Assembly: GCF_012349115.1 (NCBI RefSeq)
Contig: NZ_PQIG01000098.1
Coordinates: forward strand, 1-60,039
Length of the DNA: 60,039 nucleotides
Direction of reading: 5' to 3'
Origin: Rhizobium ruizarguesonis
GTDB taxonomy: Bacteria; Pseudomonadota; Alphaproteobacteria; Rhizobiales; Rhizobiaceae
Shown in pieces: positions 15,075 to 23,896 of this stretch. Position numbers and translations under genes: made by a program. Under the pieces are notes generated by a model. The model was given only the letters and a program-made list of their open reading frames with translations, did not search any database and had not been told where the DNA came from. Position 1 is the stretch's first letter. Every line of letters starts with the position of its first letter.

Positions 15075-16355
15075 TCAGATATCTTCCCACGGAAACGTGT
15101 CCAGCCGCACCGCTCCCCTTGCCGTGATCAGCGCCTGGGTTTCCAGCTTGATGCTCTCGGATCCGGCTTCGGCGATCAGGCTTTCGACGTTGAGCACCAT
15201 GTTCTCCTCGATGCTACCGCTGAAGTTCGGGTCGAAATCCGGATGCAGAAGGATCCCCGGCCATTCGTCCGCCATTCCGGTTCCGTGCAGAGCAAGCGTG
15301 TATCGATAAGGCTGGTATTTCTCCGGAATCCGCCACGACAGTTCGTTGAATTCCTGGAACGTCATCCCGGGCCTGATGATTGAAAGATTGTGCTCGATCT
15401 GATCCCGGGCGGCGGCGTAAAGTTCCTTCTGCTTGGCGCTCATCGCGACGTGTCCCGCTGTCCACGAGCGCGAGAGATCGGCGCAATAGCCGTAGGGTCC
15501 GATCATGTCGGTGTCGAAGGATATCATCTCCCCGCGTTTGATGACGTAGTCCGAACATTCCTGATACCAGGGGTTCGTTCTCGGGCCTGCGGTCAAGAGC
15601 TTGGTCTCGAGCCACTCGCCACCGCTGCGTGCGTTTTCGAAGTGAAGCTCGGCCCAGATCTCTCTTTCGGTGCGGCCCGGTTCAGAAATCTCGTACATCC
15701 GCGCCATGCCTGCTTCGCAGACACGGATCGTCCATCGCATCAGCTCGATCTCCTCGGTGCTCTTGATGGATCGCGCCCGCTCGGCCAGTTCCTGGCCGTC
15801 TAAGAGCATGAAGCCGCGTTCCCGCAATTCGAACGCGCCGGCGGGTTCGAGCCTGTCCACCGCCACGCGTTTATTACCGCCATTGCGGCTTACGAGGTCC
15901 GCGACCTCGTCCGCCCAGGCTTTCAGGCGAGGTTCCATAAGGTTCCCGGCCGTGAAGAATATCCATGACTTCGCCGGCCGGATCTCGTCGATGCCGGGAA
16001 GCCCGTCATTGACATGGTCGGCGCCTTCGAATTCGAAAAGTATGGCCGGACCATCGGCCAGGATCAGAGCGTAACGCGAGGCGTTGTGCATCGTCCAAAT
16101 GCTCATATTCGATGAATCGAAGGCATATCGGATGTTGACGGGGTCGTAGAGAAGCAGGGCGCCGCAGTCCCATTCGCGCATTTTCCTGCGCAGGCGCTCC
16201 AGACGATAGCGGCGAGCCAGATCGAGCGTCGCGACCGGCACAGGACTGATAAGAGGCCGGTCGGCTCCTTCAGGATTGAAATATGCCTGCTTTCGCTCGT
16301 CCTTGAAGACCGTCGAGCCGGTCAACTCGGCGGAATCGCTTTCCTCTCGCAGCAT
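15075..16355 (-). CDS. dddP-like: M24-fold protein with the DMSP lyase DddP residue set
   Basis: A 426-residue 'pita-bread' (M24/creatinase) protein. Its best remembered match is DddP, which cleaves dimethylsulfoniopropionate to DMS and acrylate. Shared segments include YDPVNIRYAFDSSNM, GGEWLETKLL, GPRTNPWYQEC and ALHGTGMADEWPG. Metal-ligand positions are Asp281, Asp283, Asp293, His357, Glu391 and Glu405; substrate and catalytic positions are Tyr352 and Asp363. These sit at an almost constant offset from the residues I recall for Ruegeria DddP. It is third in a minus-strand set with a Rieske demethylase and reductase, so another onium acid could be the substrate. Other M24 roles (creatinase, ectoine hydrolase, peptidase) are possible. 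The start at 16355 is chosen because the frame upstream runs antisense-like through the reductase gene. Confidence 0.8.
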   Translation of the reverse strand: MLREESDSAELTGSTVFKDERKQAYFNPEGADRPLISPVPVATLDLARRYRLERLRRKMREWDCGALLLYDPVNIRYAFDSSNMSIWTMHNASRYALILADGPAILFEFEGADHVNDGLPGIDEIRPAKSWIFFTAGNLMEPRLKAWADEVADLVSRNGGNKRVAVDRLEPAGAFELRERGFMLLDGQELAERARSIKSTEEIELMRWTIRVCEAGMARMYEISEPGRTEREIWAELHFENARSGGEWLETKLLTAGPRTNPWYQECSDYVIKRGEMISFDTDMIGPYGYCADLSRSWTAGHVAMSAKQKELYAAARDQIEHNLSIIRPGMTFQEFNELSWRIPEKYQPYRYTLALHGTGMADEWPGILLHPDFDPNFSGSIEENMVLNVESLIAEAGSESIKLETQALITARGAVRLDTFPWEDI

Positions 16356-16387
16356 CTCAGTCAGTCCCTGGTGTCGGTGAGTGACAG

Positions 16388-17458
16388 TCAGCGCTCGATG
16401 ACCAGATCGCTGAGCGGCTTGGAGCAACAGGGCAGGAAGAAGCCGGCGTCGATTTCCCTCTGGCGAATTCCGCCATTGTGGTTCATGTCGACGGTTCCGG
16501 AGGCGAGCTTCGACTTGCAGGTGCCGCAGACGCCGTTCGCACAGGACGACGGGATCCTGACGCCTGACTTCTTCGCACAAGAAAGCACGCTTTGGTCGCC
16601 TGTTACCTCGATGCTGCGGGCCTGCTTGGAGAAGGTGACCTGAAATACCTTGGCAGTTGCCTCCTGAACCGCAGGGATTTCGGGTTCGTCGATGACCGCT
16701 GCGTCGAAGCTTTCCTCCAGGTAGTTCGAGGCGGGCACGCCGAGTTCGGCGGCAATGGTGCGCGCGGCGGCCATGAACGGGGCGGGGCCGCAGCACATCA
16801 CGGTTCGCTCGGCGATATCGGGAACCGCAAGCCTGATATAGTCTTTCGAAATGCGACCGGTCAGACCGGGCCAGGACGGCTCGCTGGCCACGGTCTCCGG
16901 GAGGAAATGCAGGCGAAGGCCTTTCAGCCTGCGGGCGATGCAGGCCAGTTCGTCGCGAAAGATCAGGTCTTGCGGCGTCCGGCCCGCATGCATGAAGACG
17001 ACGTCGGCAGGTTCGCAACTGTCGGCGAGTTCCCGCAGAATGGACATGACGGGGGTAATGCCGGAGCCGCCGGACAAAAGCAGAAGCTTGCGTCCCGACG
17101 TCTCGGGCCTGACGAAGTGGCCGAGCGGCCCGTTCGCCTTGACGGTCGCGCCGGGAACCAGGGTGTCGTGAAGCCAGTTGGAGATCTTTCCGCCGGGAAC
17201 GCGCTTCACCGTCACGGAGAAGGCGTTTGTCCGATGCGGCGAGGAGGAGATGCTGTAGCACCTGTTTTCAGCGTCTCCATTATGTTCCAGGTCGAACAGA
17301 AAGTACTGCCCGGCCTTGAACGCGAACCGCTTGCCCTCGCGCGATGCGAAGGTGAATGTCTTGACGTCATGGGTTTCCTGCTGAACGTCGAGGCAGACGA
17401 GCGCGTCGTCTTCTTCCGGGTTCCAGACGTCGTCAAGGGCGGCCCTGGCTGCGGGCAT
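16388..17458 (-). CDS. Ferredoxin-type reductase of a Rieske demethylase (GbcB/Stc3-like)
   Basis: A 356-residue electron-transfer protein of the ferredoxin:NADP reductase class with a C-terminal plant-type 2Fe-2S domain. The FAD motif RCYSISSSP, NAD-binding GGSGITPVMSIL, and CCGPAPFM precede a ferredoxin domain with SCANGVCGTCKSKL and a final Cys in FLPCCSKPL. GbcB of pseudomonads is of similar size. It should pass electrons from NAD(P)H to the oxygenase encoded just upstream. The ATG at 17458, with AGGAG seven bases before it, is preferred to an ATG at 17479 that overlaps the oxygenase stop. Confidence 0.9.
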   Translation of the reverse strand: MPAARAALDDVWNPEEDDALVCLDVQQETHDVKTFTFASREGKRFAFKAGQYFLFDLEHNGDAENRCYSISSSPHRTNAFSVTVKRVPGGKISNWLHDTLVPGATVKANGPLGHFVRPETSGRKLLLLSGGSGITPVMSILRELADSCEPADVVFMHAGRTPQDLIFRDELACIARRLKGLRLHFLPETVASEPSWPGLTGRISKDYIRLAVPDIAERTVMCCGPAPFMAAARTIAAELGVPASNYLEESFDAAVIDEPEIPAVQEATAKVFQVTFSKQARSIEVTGDQSVLSCAKKSGVRIPSSCANGVCGTCKSKLASGTVDMNHNGGIRQREIDAGFFLPCCSKPLSDLVIER

Positions 17459-17468
17459 CTGCGGGCTC

Positions 17469-18722
17469 CTAGTATCCATGGGCGCGCATCCGATCGATGT
17501 ACCAGCTGGCGAACTTGTCGAGGTTCGTCTCGGAGAAGCGGGAGTAGGGGCCGGGCTGATAGGCCGGGTCGAGAGTGCCTGCATGGGAGCGCGCGACAAG
17601 ATCGGCGTCCTGGTCCGTCGTCGCGACCCAGACATCCGTCAGCTTGTCGAGATCGTAATCCACGCCTTCGACGGCGTCCTTGTGGACCAGCCACTTGGTT
17701 CTCACGAGCGTCTTGCCCGCCGAGAGCGGAATGACGGTTGCCACCACCGCATGGTCGCCCATGAAGTGGTTCCAGCTGTTGTGGCCCCAAAGATGCGTGT
17801 CGCCGAGATCCTTGCGGGTCATGTGGCCAAGAAGCTTGGAGGATGCGGCGGTGGCGTCGTGGGTCTGGGATTCGCCGGCGCCTGCGATGATCAGCCGTTG
17901 GGTGCGGAAGTTGGTGGCGCAGTCGGCGAGCTGCTCGACGGCCGCCGACGGAAAGCCGTCGGACTCCCAGGCCTTCGTCCGCTCTTCATACAGCCTGAAA
18001 TGCTCCTCGGCCTGCTCGCGATCCTCCGGGCTCAGCGTTTCGGGGTCGAAGCCGAAGTCGAGATCGACGAAGGAGACGCAGAGCTCCGGATGGTTCGCGG
18101 AGCAATGGTAGCATTCGCGATTGTTCTCCATCGTGAGCTTCCAGTTGCCATCCTCGATGACATCCGTCTGGAAGGCAATCTTTGCATTCCGGATGTCGTA
18201 TGGGGCGAGGCGCTCGATCATGGCCTGCTCGAGGAGAGCGATGTCCTCGGGCGGATTGTCGGAAAGACAGACATAAATCAGTCCGCCGATCGACTTGAAG
18301 GTGACCGACTTGAGGCTCCGACACTCCTTGTCGAAGTCCTTGCCCATGTGAGGCGCGTAGCTGAGCTCACCCGTCAGTTCGTATGTCCAGGTGTGATAGG
18401 GACAGACGAGTTTTGAAACGATCGTCTTGCCCGGATCGAGGAGGCGGGAGCCGCGATGGCGGCAGACATTGTGCAGGACGCGAATTTCTCCGTCGTCGTC
18501 ACGCAGAAGGATCAGGCTCGTCTTGCCGATATCGATCACCGTGGCGTCACCGGGTTCGGGAACATCGCAATCGAGACCGACGCAGATCCAGTGATTGTGG
18601 AAGAAGACGTCGATGTCTGCTTCGAACACATCTTCTCTGACGTAAAGGCCGGCCGGCAGAGAGTGACCGTTGGCACGAGCGTCGAGAAGGGCGGAAATGG
18701 AAGATGGGAGCTTGTTTAGCAT
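17469..18722 (-). CDS. Rieske non-haem iron oxygenase, betaine demethylase type (GbcA/Stc2-like)
   Basis: A 417-residue oxygenase. The Rieske cluster ligands are Cys87, His89, Cys107 and His110 (CRHRGSR and CPYHTW). The mononuclear iron motif is NNRECYHCSANH, with Glu203, His206 and His211. The segment GKTLVRTKWLVHKDAVEGVDYD and the YQPGPYS end match GbcA, which demethylates glycine betaine to dimethylglycine and formaldehyde, and the related stachydrine demethylase Stc2. Substrate cannot be chosen between glycine betaine, proline betaine or a hydroxylated analogue. It is the first gene of the minus-strand operon and is divergent from a LysR gene; formaldehyde produced would be handled by frmA-fghA-gfa at the left end. 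Confidence 0.92.
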   Translation of the reverse strand: MLNKLPSSISALLDARANGHSLPAGLYVREDVFEADIDVFFHNHWICVGLDCDVPEPGDATVIDIGKTSLILLRDDDGEIRVLHNVCRHRGSRLLDPGKTIVSKLVCPYHTWTYELTGELSYAPHMGKDFDKECRSLKSVTFKSIGGLIYVCLSDNPPEDIALLEQAMIERLAPYDIRNAKIAFQTDVIEDGNWKLTMENNRECYHCSANHPELCVSFVDLDFGFDPETLSPEDREQAEEHFRLYEERTKAWESDGFPSAAVEQLADCATNFRTQRLIIAGAGESQTHDATAASSKLLGHMTRKDLGDTHLWGHNSWNHFMGDHAVVATVIPLSAGKTLVRTKWLVHKDAVEGVDYDLDKLTDVWVATTDQDADLVARSHAGTLDPAYQPGPYSRFSETNLDKFASWYIDRMRAHGY

Positions 18723-18833
18723 CAGAACCTCTTATGCGAGAGTTTCCCGAGATTGCCCTTGCAGTGTCGATGTTTCAACGGCATAAAAAATTGGGTTCGC
18801 ATGAGTTTTTATCATGTGATGAGGAGTTCTGTG

Positions 18834-19721
18834 ATGCACTTTAGAAGACGGATCCCCTCGCTGACGGCACTGGTGACCCTGGAGGCGGTGCTCAGAAAGA
18901 AGAGCTTCACCACGGCTGCGACCGAATTGGGCGTCACCCAGGCGGCGGTCAGCAGGCAGATTGCGTTGCTGGAAGAGGAATTCGGCCAGCCCTTATTCGT
19001 GCGCAAGCATCGAGCGATCGAGCCGACGGCGGCATGCATCAACCTCGGAGCCACGCTGGCGAAGAGCTTTGCCGATATTGCCGAGGGCGTAGAAGCGCTC
19101 CAGTCTCGCAGCCAGGACGTGTTGACGATAGGGGCGACCGTTGCATTCTCTTCTTTCTGGCTGCTGCCGCGGCTGGCCGAATTCCGCCGGGCGAACCCGG
19201 GTATCCTGGTGCGAGTGATATCCCAGGACAGCCCGATCACTCTCGACGACGGAGAAGTCGACGTGGCAATTCGCTATGGTGTGGCGCCCTTCAGCGATGG
19301 AACCGTCATCGCCTCGCGCGGCGATGTCATTTGCCCCGTCTGCTCTCCCGACTATCTCCGGCGCCGGGGAGATGGTCCGCCCGGCTCCCTCGACGAATTC
19401 ATCGAAACGGATGTTCTCGATCGTTCCTGGTATAGCTGGGCGCAGTGGTTTTCACTCACCGGCGCCAATATCGAGATAAAGCCGTCGCTTCGGTTCAACC
19501 ACTATACCGAAACCATTGCCGCGGCGCGCGCAGGCCAAGGGATTGCATTGGGATGGCGTATGCTGGTGGGCACCTTTCTGGAGGATGGAACCCTGGTGCA
19601 GGTCGACGGTGGCGAGCTTGCCGCGGAAGATCGTTACAACGTGATCGTGCCCGTCAAAGCCAAGCGAAGCAACGCACGCGACCTTGCCGCCGCCTGGCTG
19701 ACGGCATCATTGCACGGGTGA
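18834..19721 (+). CDS. LysR-family transcriptional regulator (GcvA-like), divergent to the Rieske operon
   Basis: A 295-residue LysR regulator with the N-terminal helix-turn-helix (SLTALVTLEAVLRKKSFTTAATELGVTQAAVSRQIALLEE region) and a substrate-binding domain with DGEVDVAIRYG and RAGQGIALGWRML, close to the GcvA subgroup. Its gene is separated from the divergent Rieske oxygenase gene by 111 bases, so it probably controls that operon. The ATG at 18834 is chosen because GAGGAG lies seven bases upstream; the frame extends 27 codons further. The inducer is unknown. Confidence 0.88.
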   Translation: MHFRRRIPSLTALVTLEAVLRKKSFTTAATELGVTQAAVSRQIALLEEEFGQPLFVRKHRAIEPTAACINLGATLAKSFADIAEGVEALQSRSQDVLTIGATVAFSSFWLLPRLAEFRRANPGILVRVISQDSPITLDDGEVDVAIRYGVAPFSDGTVIASRGDVICPVCSPDYLRRRGDGPPGSLDEFIETDVLDRSWYSWAQWFSLTGANIEIKPSLRFNHYTETIAAARAGQGIALGWRMLVGTFLEDGTLVQVDGGELAAEDRYNVIVPVKAKRSNARDLAAAWLTASLHG

Positions 19722-19732
19722 TCGAAGCGTAG

Positions 19733-21385
19733 TCACAAACCCAGCCCCACGGTTGCCGTTCGGTGAACGCCTTTAGGGGCGAAGGCGAAGCGATCTGCCA
19801 GTCCCAGGAAATCGGCCGCCAGGTGAATGACGGAAAGCCACATTTCCGTCCCCTGCAGGCTCGGTTCACCACCATCCGCGAATGGGAATCCCTCGCCATC
19901 CCGCCATCTATCCAGCGCCCGCGATATGAGATTGCGGGCGATCGCCTCCCCGTCAGTCCGCCTGTAGTCGGTCTGCCGGGCAATCAGCAGCAGAGGATGT
20001 ATCGTATCGAGCAGGTTGCATGCATTGTATTTCGCAGCAACGAAGCCCTTGTGGTTGCGATAGTTGAGATGAACCGTTTCGAGTGAGACGTGCGGGTGGG
20101 GAAGTGCCACGCCGAACTGGGCGTAGGTGCCGCGCGTCAGGCGATAAAAGCCGTTCACCGGTTGGAGCCATCCTTCCCCCGCGGTCGGCTCACCCCATAG
20201 CCCCGAGACGCTGTTGGCATTCCGGTTCAGCCACTCGAAAAGTGCCTGCCGTGAATGCCCGATGCCGAAATACTTCGCATTGAAGTACATGGCAGTTCCG
20301 ATCGCATCAACCACGCTTCCGGCGTGCCACGCCCGGGTCGACCAGGGCAGGGCGCTCAGCCATTCATCGAGCTCTCCGGCGCCGAGCTCGACCGCATGGA
20401 CAGGTTGCCGTGGACCGGAACCAAGCAGTTCAAGCGCATAGCCAACCGCAAGGACGTTATAGAGCGCCTTTGGATCATCCCTCAGCGCCTTGCCATGCAT
20501 TCGCGAATGCTCTTCCGGGAAAAGGCCGGTCTCTTGGTCCTGCAGACCTTGGAGAAGCCCGACCGTCTCCGCCGGATTGAGGTCGGGCGGCAGCAGGCCG
20601 AATCCGGCAGCGATCTCGATTGCGTCGCAGAGATGCCGGATCGCCGGTCTCCGGATGCCGTCTGCCTCCAGCGATTCATAGGCTCCCTCCGTTTTCCAGC
20701 GCGCAAGAATGTCCGGCCATTGGTCTTTCGCCTTCTGACCGAGCCTGACCAATTGATCTTCGATGTCGCCCGTGCCGGATTTCCTCGGTGCCGAGCCTCG
20801 GCTCCGCAGCACCCGGGCGGGCACGCCACCGGCAATCGCCATGGCGGGAATGTCCCCCGTGACCACCGCTCCGGCGGCGATCACCGCACCATTTCCAATC
20901 GTGGCGCCATCGAGGATTACGCAGTTGGCGCCGATCCAGACATCGTCACCGATCACGATGCCGATGCTGACGACACCCTGGCGGTGTATAGGAATGTTCG
21001 GATCGTCGAAGCCATGATTGAAGCCGACGATCGATGCATGCGAAGCAATCCGCACGCCATTGCCGCACGTCACCTTGCCGGAAACACAGGCATAGGGATT
21101 GATGGTGCAATCGTCGCCGAGGATTATATCGCCGCGAACGAGCGCGTGCCCAGCGATCCAGGACCGTTCGCCCATCGTCAAGCGTTCGGTGAAGATTGCG
21201 GCGCCCTCGGCGATGTAGGACGTCTCGGCCAGCTCCGCACCGCATGATCGCCGGAGTTCCGCCTTGCGGGCGAGGTGAGCCGGATGACGGAGGTCAGACG
21301 CAACGTGTTCCCAGGTCAGGTATTGAAGCCTGCGCGCTTCCCTCTCTTCGCTCACTGACGATTGCGGGCCGTTGGCGTGATCCAT
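19733..21385 (-). CDS. Hexapeptide-repeat acyltransferase fused to a C-terminal helical (alpha/alpha-toroid-like) domain
   Basis: A 550-residue protein. Residues about 45-215 form a left-handed beta-helix acyltransferase: repeating I/V-G-x-x-x-x-I units, FNHGFDDPNIPIHRQG, and the final IAGGVPARVLRSRG motif. The remaining 330 residues are a separate helical domain with repeated QDQETGLFPEE, WGEPTAGEGWLQPVNGFYRL and EGFPFADGG segments, resembling alpha/alpha barrels of the terpene-cyclase or unsaturated-glycan hydrolase kind. An acetyltransferase of this class is usually about 200 residues, so the fusion is unusual. The ATG at 21385 has GAGGA upstream; an ATG at 21397 and an earlier one at 21424 are alternatives. 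It is convergent to the LysR gene and stands alone, so its role is unknown. Confidence 0.75.
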   Translation of the reverse strand: MDHANGPQSSVSEEREARRLQYLTWEHVASDLRHPAHLARKAELRRSCGAELAETSYIAEGAAIFTERLTMGERSWIAGHALVRGDIILGDDCTINPYACVSGKVTCGNGVRIASHASIVGFNHGFDDPNIPIHRQGVVSIGIVIGDDVWIGANCVILDGATIGNGAVIAAGAVVTGDIPAMAIAGGVPARVLRSRGSAPRKSGTGDIEDQLVRLGQKAKDQWPDILARWKTEGAYESLEADGIRRPAIRHLCDAIEIAAGFGLLPPDLNPAETVGLLQGLQDQETGLFPEEHSRMHGKALRDDPKALYNVLAVGYALELLGSGPRQPVHAVELGAGELDEWLSALPWSTRAWHAGSVVDAIGTAMYFNAKYFGIGHSRQALFEWLNRNANSVSGLWGEPTAGEGWLQPVNGFYRLTRGTYAQFGVALPHPHVSLETVHLNYRNHKGFVAAKYNACNLLDTIHPLLLIARQTDYRRTDGEAIARNLISRALDRWRDGEGFPFADGGEPSLQGTEMWLSVIHLAADFLGLADRFAFAPKGVHRTATVGLGL

Positions 21386-21719
21386 CTCGATCCTCATTCT
21401 CAGGTTCAACCGCCGAATATTCATCTGCCTTCAGCGATCCGTTGCCTCGCCGCATCAGAGGGCCTGATTCGTCCAAAAGCAAGACTTCCGACAATGGCGG
21501 CGCAGCCCTCGTTGAAATGGCTCCAATTGCTTTGATCGGGTCCGGCCTCCCGGCGACCGATGCGATCGCAAACGCCCGTAGGATGGCCCCTCATAGCTGT
21601 TTGCCGTGCGGGCGGTCGGTGCGGCCGAGGCGTCCGAATTCGCGATTTGCAGAGACGTCATGCGCCACGCACCGATCATCGGCAACGTGCTGAGCCGACT
21701 GGAAAACCTTGAGGTCGAG
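21386..21719. other. Intergenic, no gene recognised
   Basis: About 330 bases lie between the start of the acyltransferase gene and the end of the GGDEF-EAL gene, both on the minus strand. The part nearest 21385 should hold the acyltransferase promoter. Open frames here have no recognisable motif and I see no clear hairpin. Confidence 0.5.
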
Positions 21720-23666
21720 TTATGCCGCGCTCAGTAGTTCAGCGCTAACCGGCATTCCCATATGAAAGCCCTGGACGCGGTCGATGCGAAGATCCTTGAG
21801 AAGGGAAAATTGTGCTGCAGTTTCGACGCCTTCCACCAGGATCGTATTCCCTCGATTGCGGATAAGAGCAATCATGTCCTGAAGCATCGTCAAACCGCGT
21901 GGGTTCGAGCAGTCGTGCAGGAAGGTTCTATCGACCTTGACCGTCTGAAACTCGATTGCCCTCAGCCAAGAGAGGCCCGCGAAGCCGCAGCCGAAGTCGT
22001 CAAGCCAGATCTCGACGCCGAGCGCCCGCAGATCGGCAATGCATTTAAGCACCTCCGACTGCATATCCATGTCCAGGCCCTCGGTGACCTCCAAGGCCAG
22101 TCGCGACCCGCAGATCCCGCACCGAGCAAGGATATCAGCGACACTGGCAGCAAAGCCCGGGGAACGCAGTTGTATTGGCGACACGTTGACGCTGACGGAA
22201 GCCATGCGATCGGTCATCAGTATATCACGGCATGCCGTCTCGATCGCCCATCTGCCCAGTTCGAGGATCGCGCCACTTCGTTCTGCAACCGGAATGAATG
22301 TCTTCGGCGAAACCGCGGTGCCGTCCGGCATCCTGAGGCGCATCAAAGCCTCGACAGCTCTTGCTTTCCCGTTCGTCACGTCGAAGATCGGTTGGTACAC
22401 GAGCGAGACCAGTTTGCGATCGATGGCGGCCGCCAGCAGCGGGACGAGCTTACCAGCATGGTCGTCGGGGCGAGGCAACAGCGGATCAAAACTACGAATG
22501 CAGTTTCGGCCACTTGCTTTGGCATTGTAGAGAGCGAGGTCGGCTTCACGGACTATTCGTTCAACTTTCTCTCCAACTTTCTCGCGGGTGAAGGCGACGC
22601 CGATGCTGACGGTTACGATCGACATATCATCTGGTCGCTCGTCGTGAGCAATCGCAAGAGACTCGACTTCCATTCTGATCTTCTCGGCGAGAGTCATCGC
22701 GAACTTGGGGAGGGCAGCCGGCATGACCACGATAAACTCCTCGCCACCATACCTGCCGATCATGCCATCGGACGACTCTACAACCGCCTTCAGCGCATTG
22801 GCGATGACAGTCAGACATCGGTCTCCTTCCTGATGTCCGTAGCGATCATTGAAGCGTTTGAAAAAGTCGACGTCGATGAGGAACACGGAGAAGTCGCGGC
22901 GTTCGTCTTTCCAGGCGGCCCAGCATTCGTCGAGCCGCCGATCCAGGGCGCGTCTGTTGCTTATGCCCGTCAGGTAATCAGTATGTGAAAGCTCGAGCAG
23001 CGACCTTCCACGCTCGGACGCCTCCCAGTGCTGGTGGCGAGCCTCCGCCGCGTTCAACAACACATTTCGACGCTCCACGTTCAATCGCCAATTGACGAAA
23101 GACGTGAAGGCAAAGCACGAAATGTAGAAAATCCCGAAGGCAAGCTTGTAGGTTTGGCTTGAAGGAAAAAACTCCTCGATCGTAACGAAAAATGCGCAGA
23201 GAACGAGGCCCGAGGTGATCACCGAAAGCCGAAACGGGAAACTGAAAAAGAGGTTGGCGCCCATCATGAAGATGGCGCCGAATATCATGTAGTATGACAT
23301 GGCGGTGACGTCGCGGGTGGCAATCGCCGGGTAAAGCCAACCCACATAGCCCACAAGCAGTGCGGCGGCACATGTGATGTCAAGCCAGACGGTTTTCGCA
23401 TTTGCCAGTCGCAAGGCTTCGAAAGCCAGCAGCGCGATCGTTGCAATGACGAATCGCGCGGCGATCGTCACAGGCGCAACATCCGGGATAAGCCATCGAT
23501 CTGGAAGTGCGAAGGCCACATAAACGACGACCGCGATCCAAAGACCATGCCGTGAGCTCCGCCTTCGGGCAGCATCATTTTCAGTTTCCAGAGACTTGAG
23601 GGCCTCGGCAGATGAGAAGCTGACGGTCAATTCGTCGCGCCGCACATTAGCGTAAGCCGCGCTCAT
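21720..23666 (-). CDS. Membrane-bound GGDEF-EAL c-di-GMP protein
   Basis: A 648-residue signalling protein. Roughly six hydrophobic segments occupy residues 45-200, followed by a GGDEF domain starting at HTDYLTGISNRRALDRRL with an intact RYGGEEF active site, and a C-terminal EAL domain. EAL catalytic elements are present: VEALMRLR, SVNVSPIQL, LEVTEG, LDDFGCGFAGL, VKVDR, VEGVET and VQGFHMG. Both diguanylate cyclase and phosphodiesterase activity are therefore possible; which dominates cannot be told. No RxxD product-inhibition site is obvious before GGEEF. The ATG at 23666 is preferred to a TTG seven codons upstream. The N-terminal sensor's signal is unknown. Confidence 0.9.
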   Translation of the reverse strand: MSAAYANVRRDELTVSFSSAEALKSLETENDAARRRSSRHGLWIAVVVYVAFALPDRWLIPDVAPVTIAARFVIATIALLAFEALRLANAKTVWLDITCAAALLVGYVGWLYPAIATRDVTAMSYYMIFGAIFMMGANLFFSFPFRLSVITSGLVLCAFFVTIEEFFPSSQTYKLAFGIFYISCFAFTSFVNWRLNVERRNVLLNAAEARHQHWEASERGRSLLELSHTDYLTGISNRRALDRRLDECWAAWKDERRDFSVFLIDVDFFKRFNDRYGHQEGDRCLTVIANALKAVVESSDGMIGRYGGEEFIVVMPAALPKFAMTLAEKIRMEVESLAIAHDERPDDMSIVTVSIGVAFTREKVGEKVERIVREADLALYNAKASGRNCIRSFDPLLPRPDDHAGKLVPLLAAAIDRKLVSLVYQPIFDVTNGKARAVEALMRLRMPDGTAVSPKTFIPVAERSGAILELGRWAIETACRDILMTDRMASVSVNVSPIQLRSPGFAASVADILARCGICGSRLALEVTEGLDMDMQSEVLKCIADLRALGVEIWLDDFGCGFAGLSWLRAIEFQTVKVDRTFLHDCSNPRGLTMLQDMIALIRNRGNTILVEGVETAAQFSLLKDLRIDRVQGFHMGMPVSAELLSAA

Positions 23667-23896
23667 GCAAAAACACCGGCCTGGCAACGATATAGAGAAG
23701 GTAAAAAGTAAGCCATACTTCGGCGCCCTCCAAAGTTACATTCTGCAACCTGAACCCGATTGGTCTTATTGCTGAGCACTCTTAGAGGGATAGGATCTGA
23801 CCCGCAATAGTAGAAATACTCTTATCCCGTGTAGATTCTAGTCGCATCCTATTTCGAGGTTGATTATGCTTAACGCTATGTCAAAGGGGTCTCGAA

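Noticed and set aside
15075..17261. A single 728-residue fusion of the M24 protein with an upstream segment
   Set aside because: The upstream part is the reductase gene read in another frame; the reductase in its own frame has all FAD, NAD and ferredoxin motifs. The M24 protein starts at 16355.
19733..21385. Frameshift joining two genes in the acyltransferase region
   Set aside because: The frame is continuous with no stop or composition change, and the second domain looks protein-like throughout, so a true fusion is favoured.
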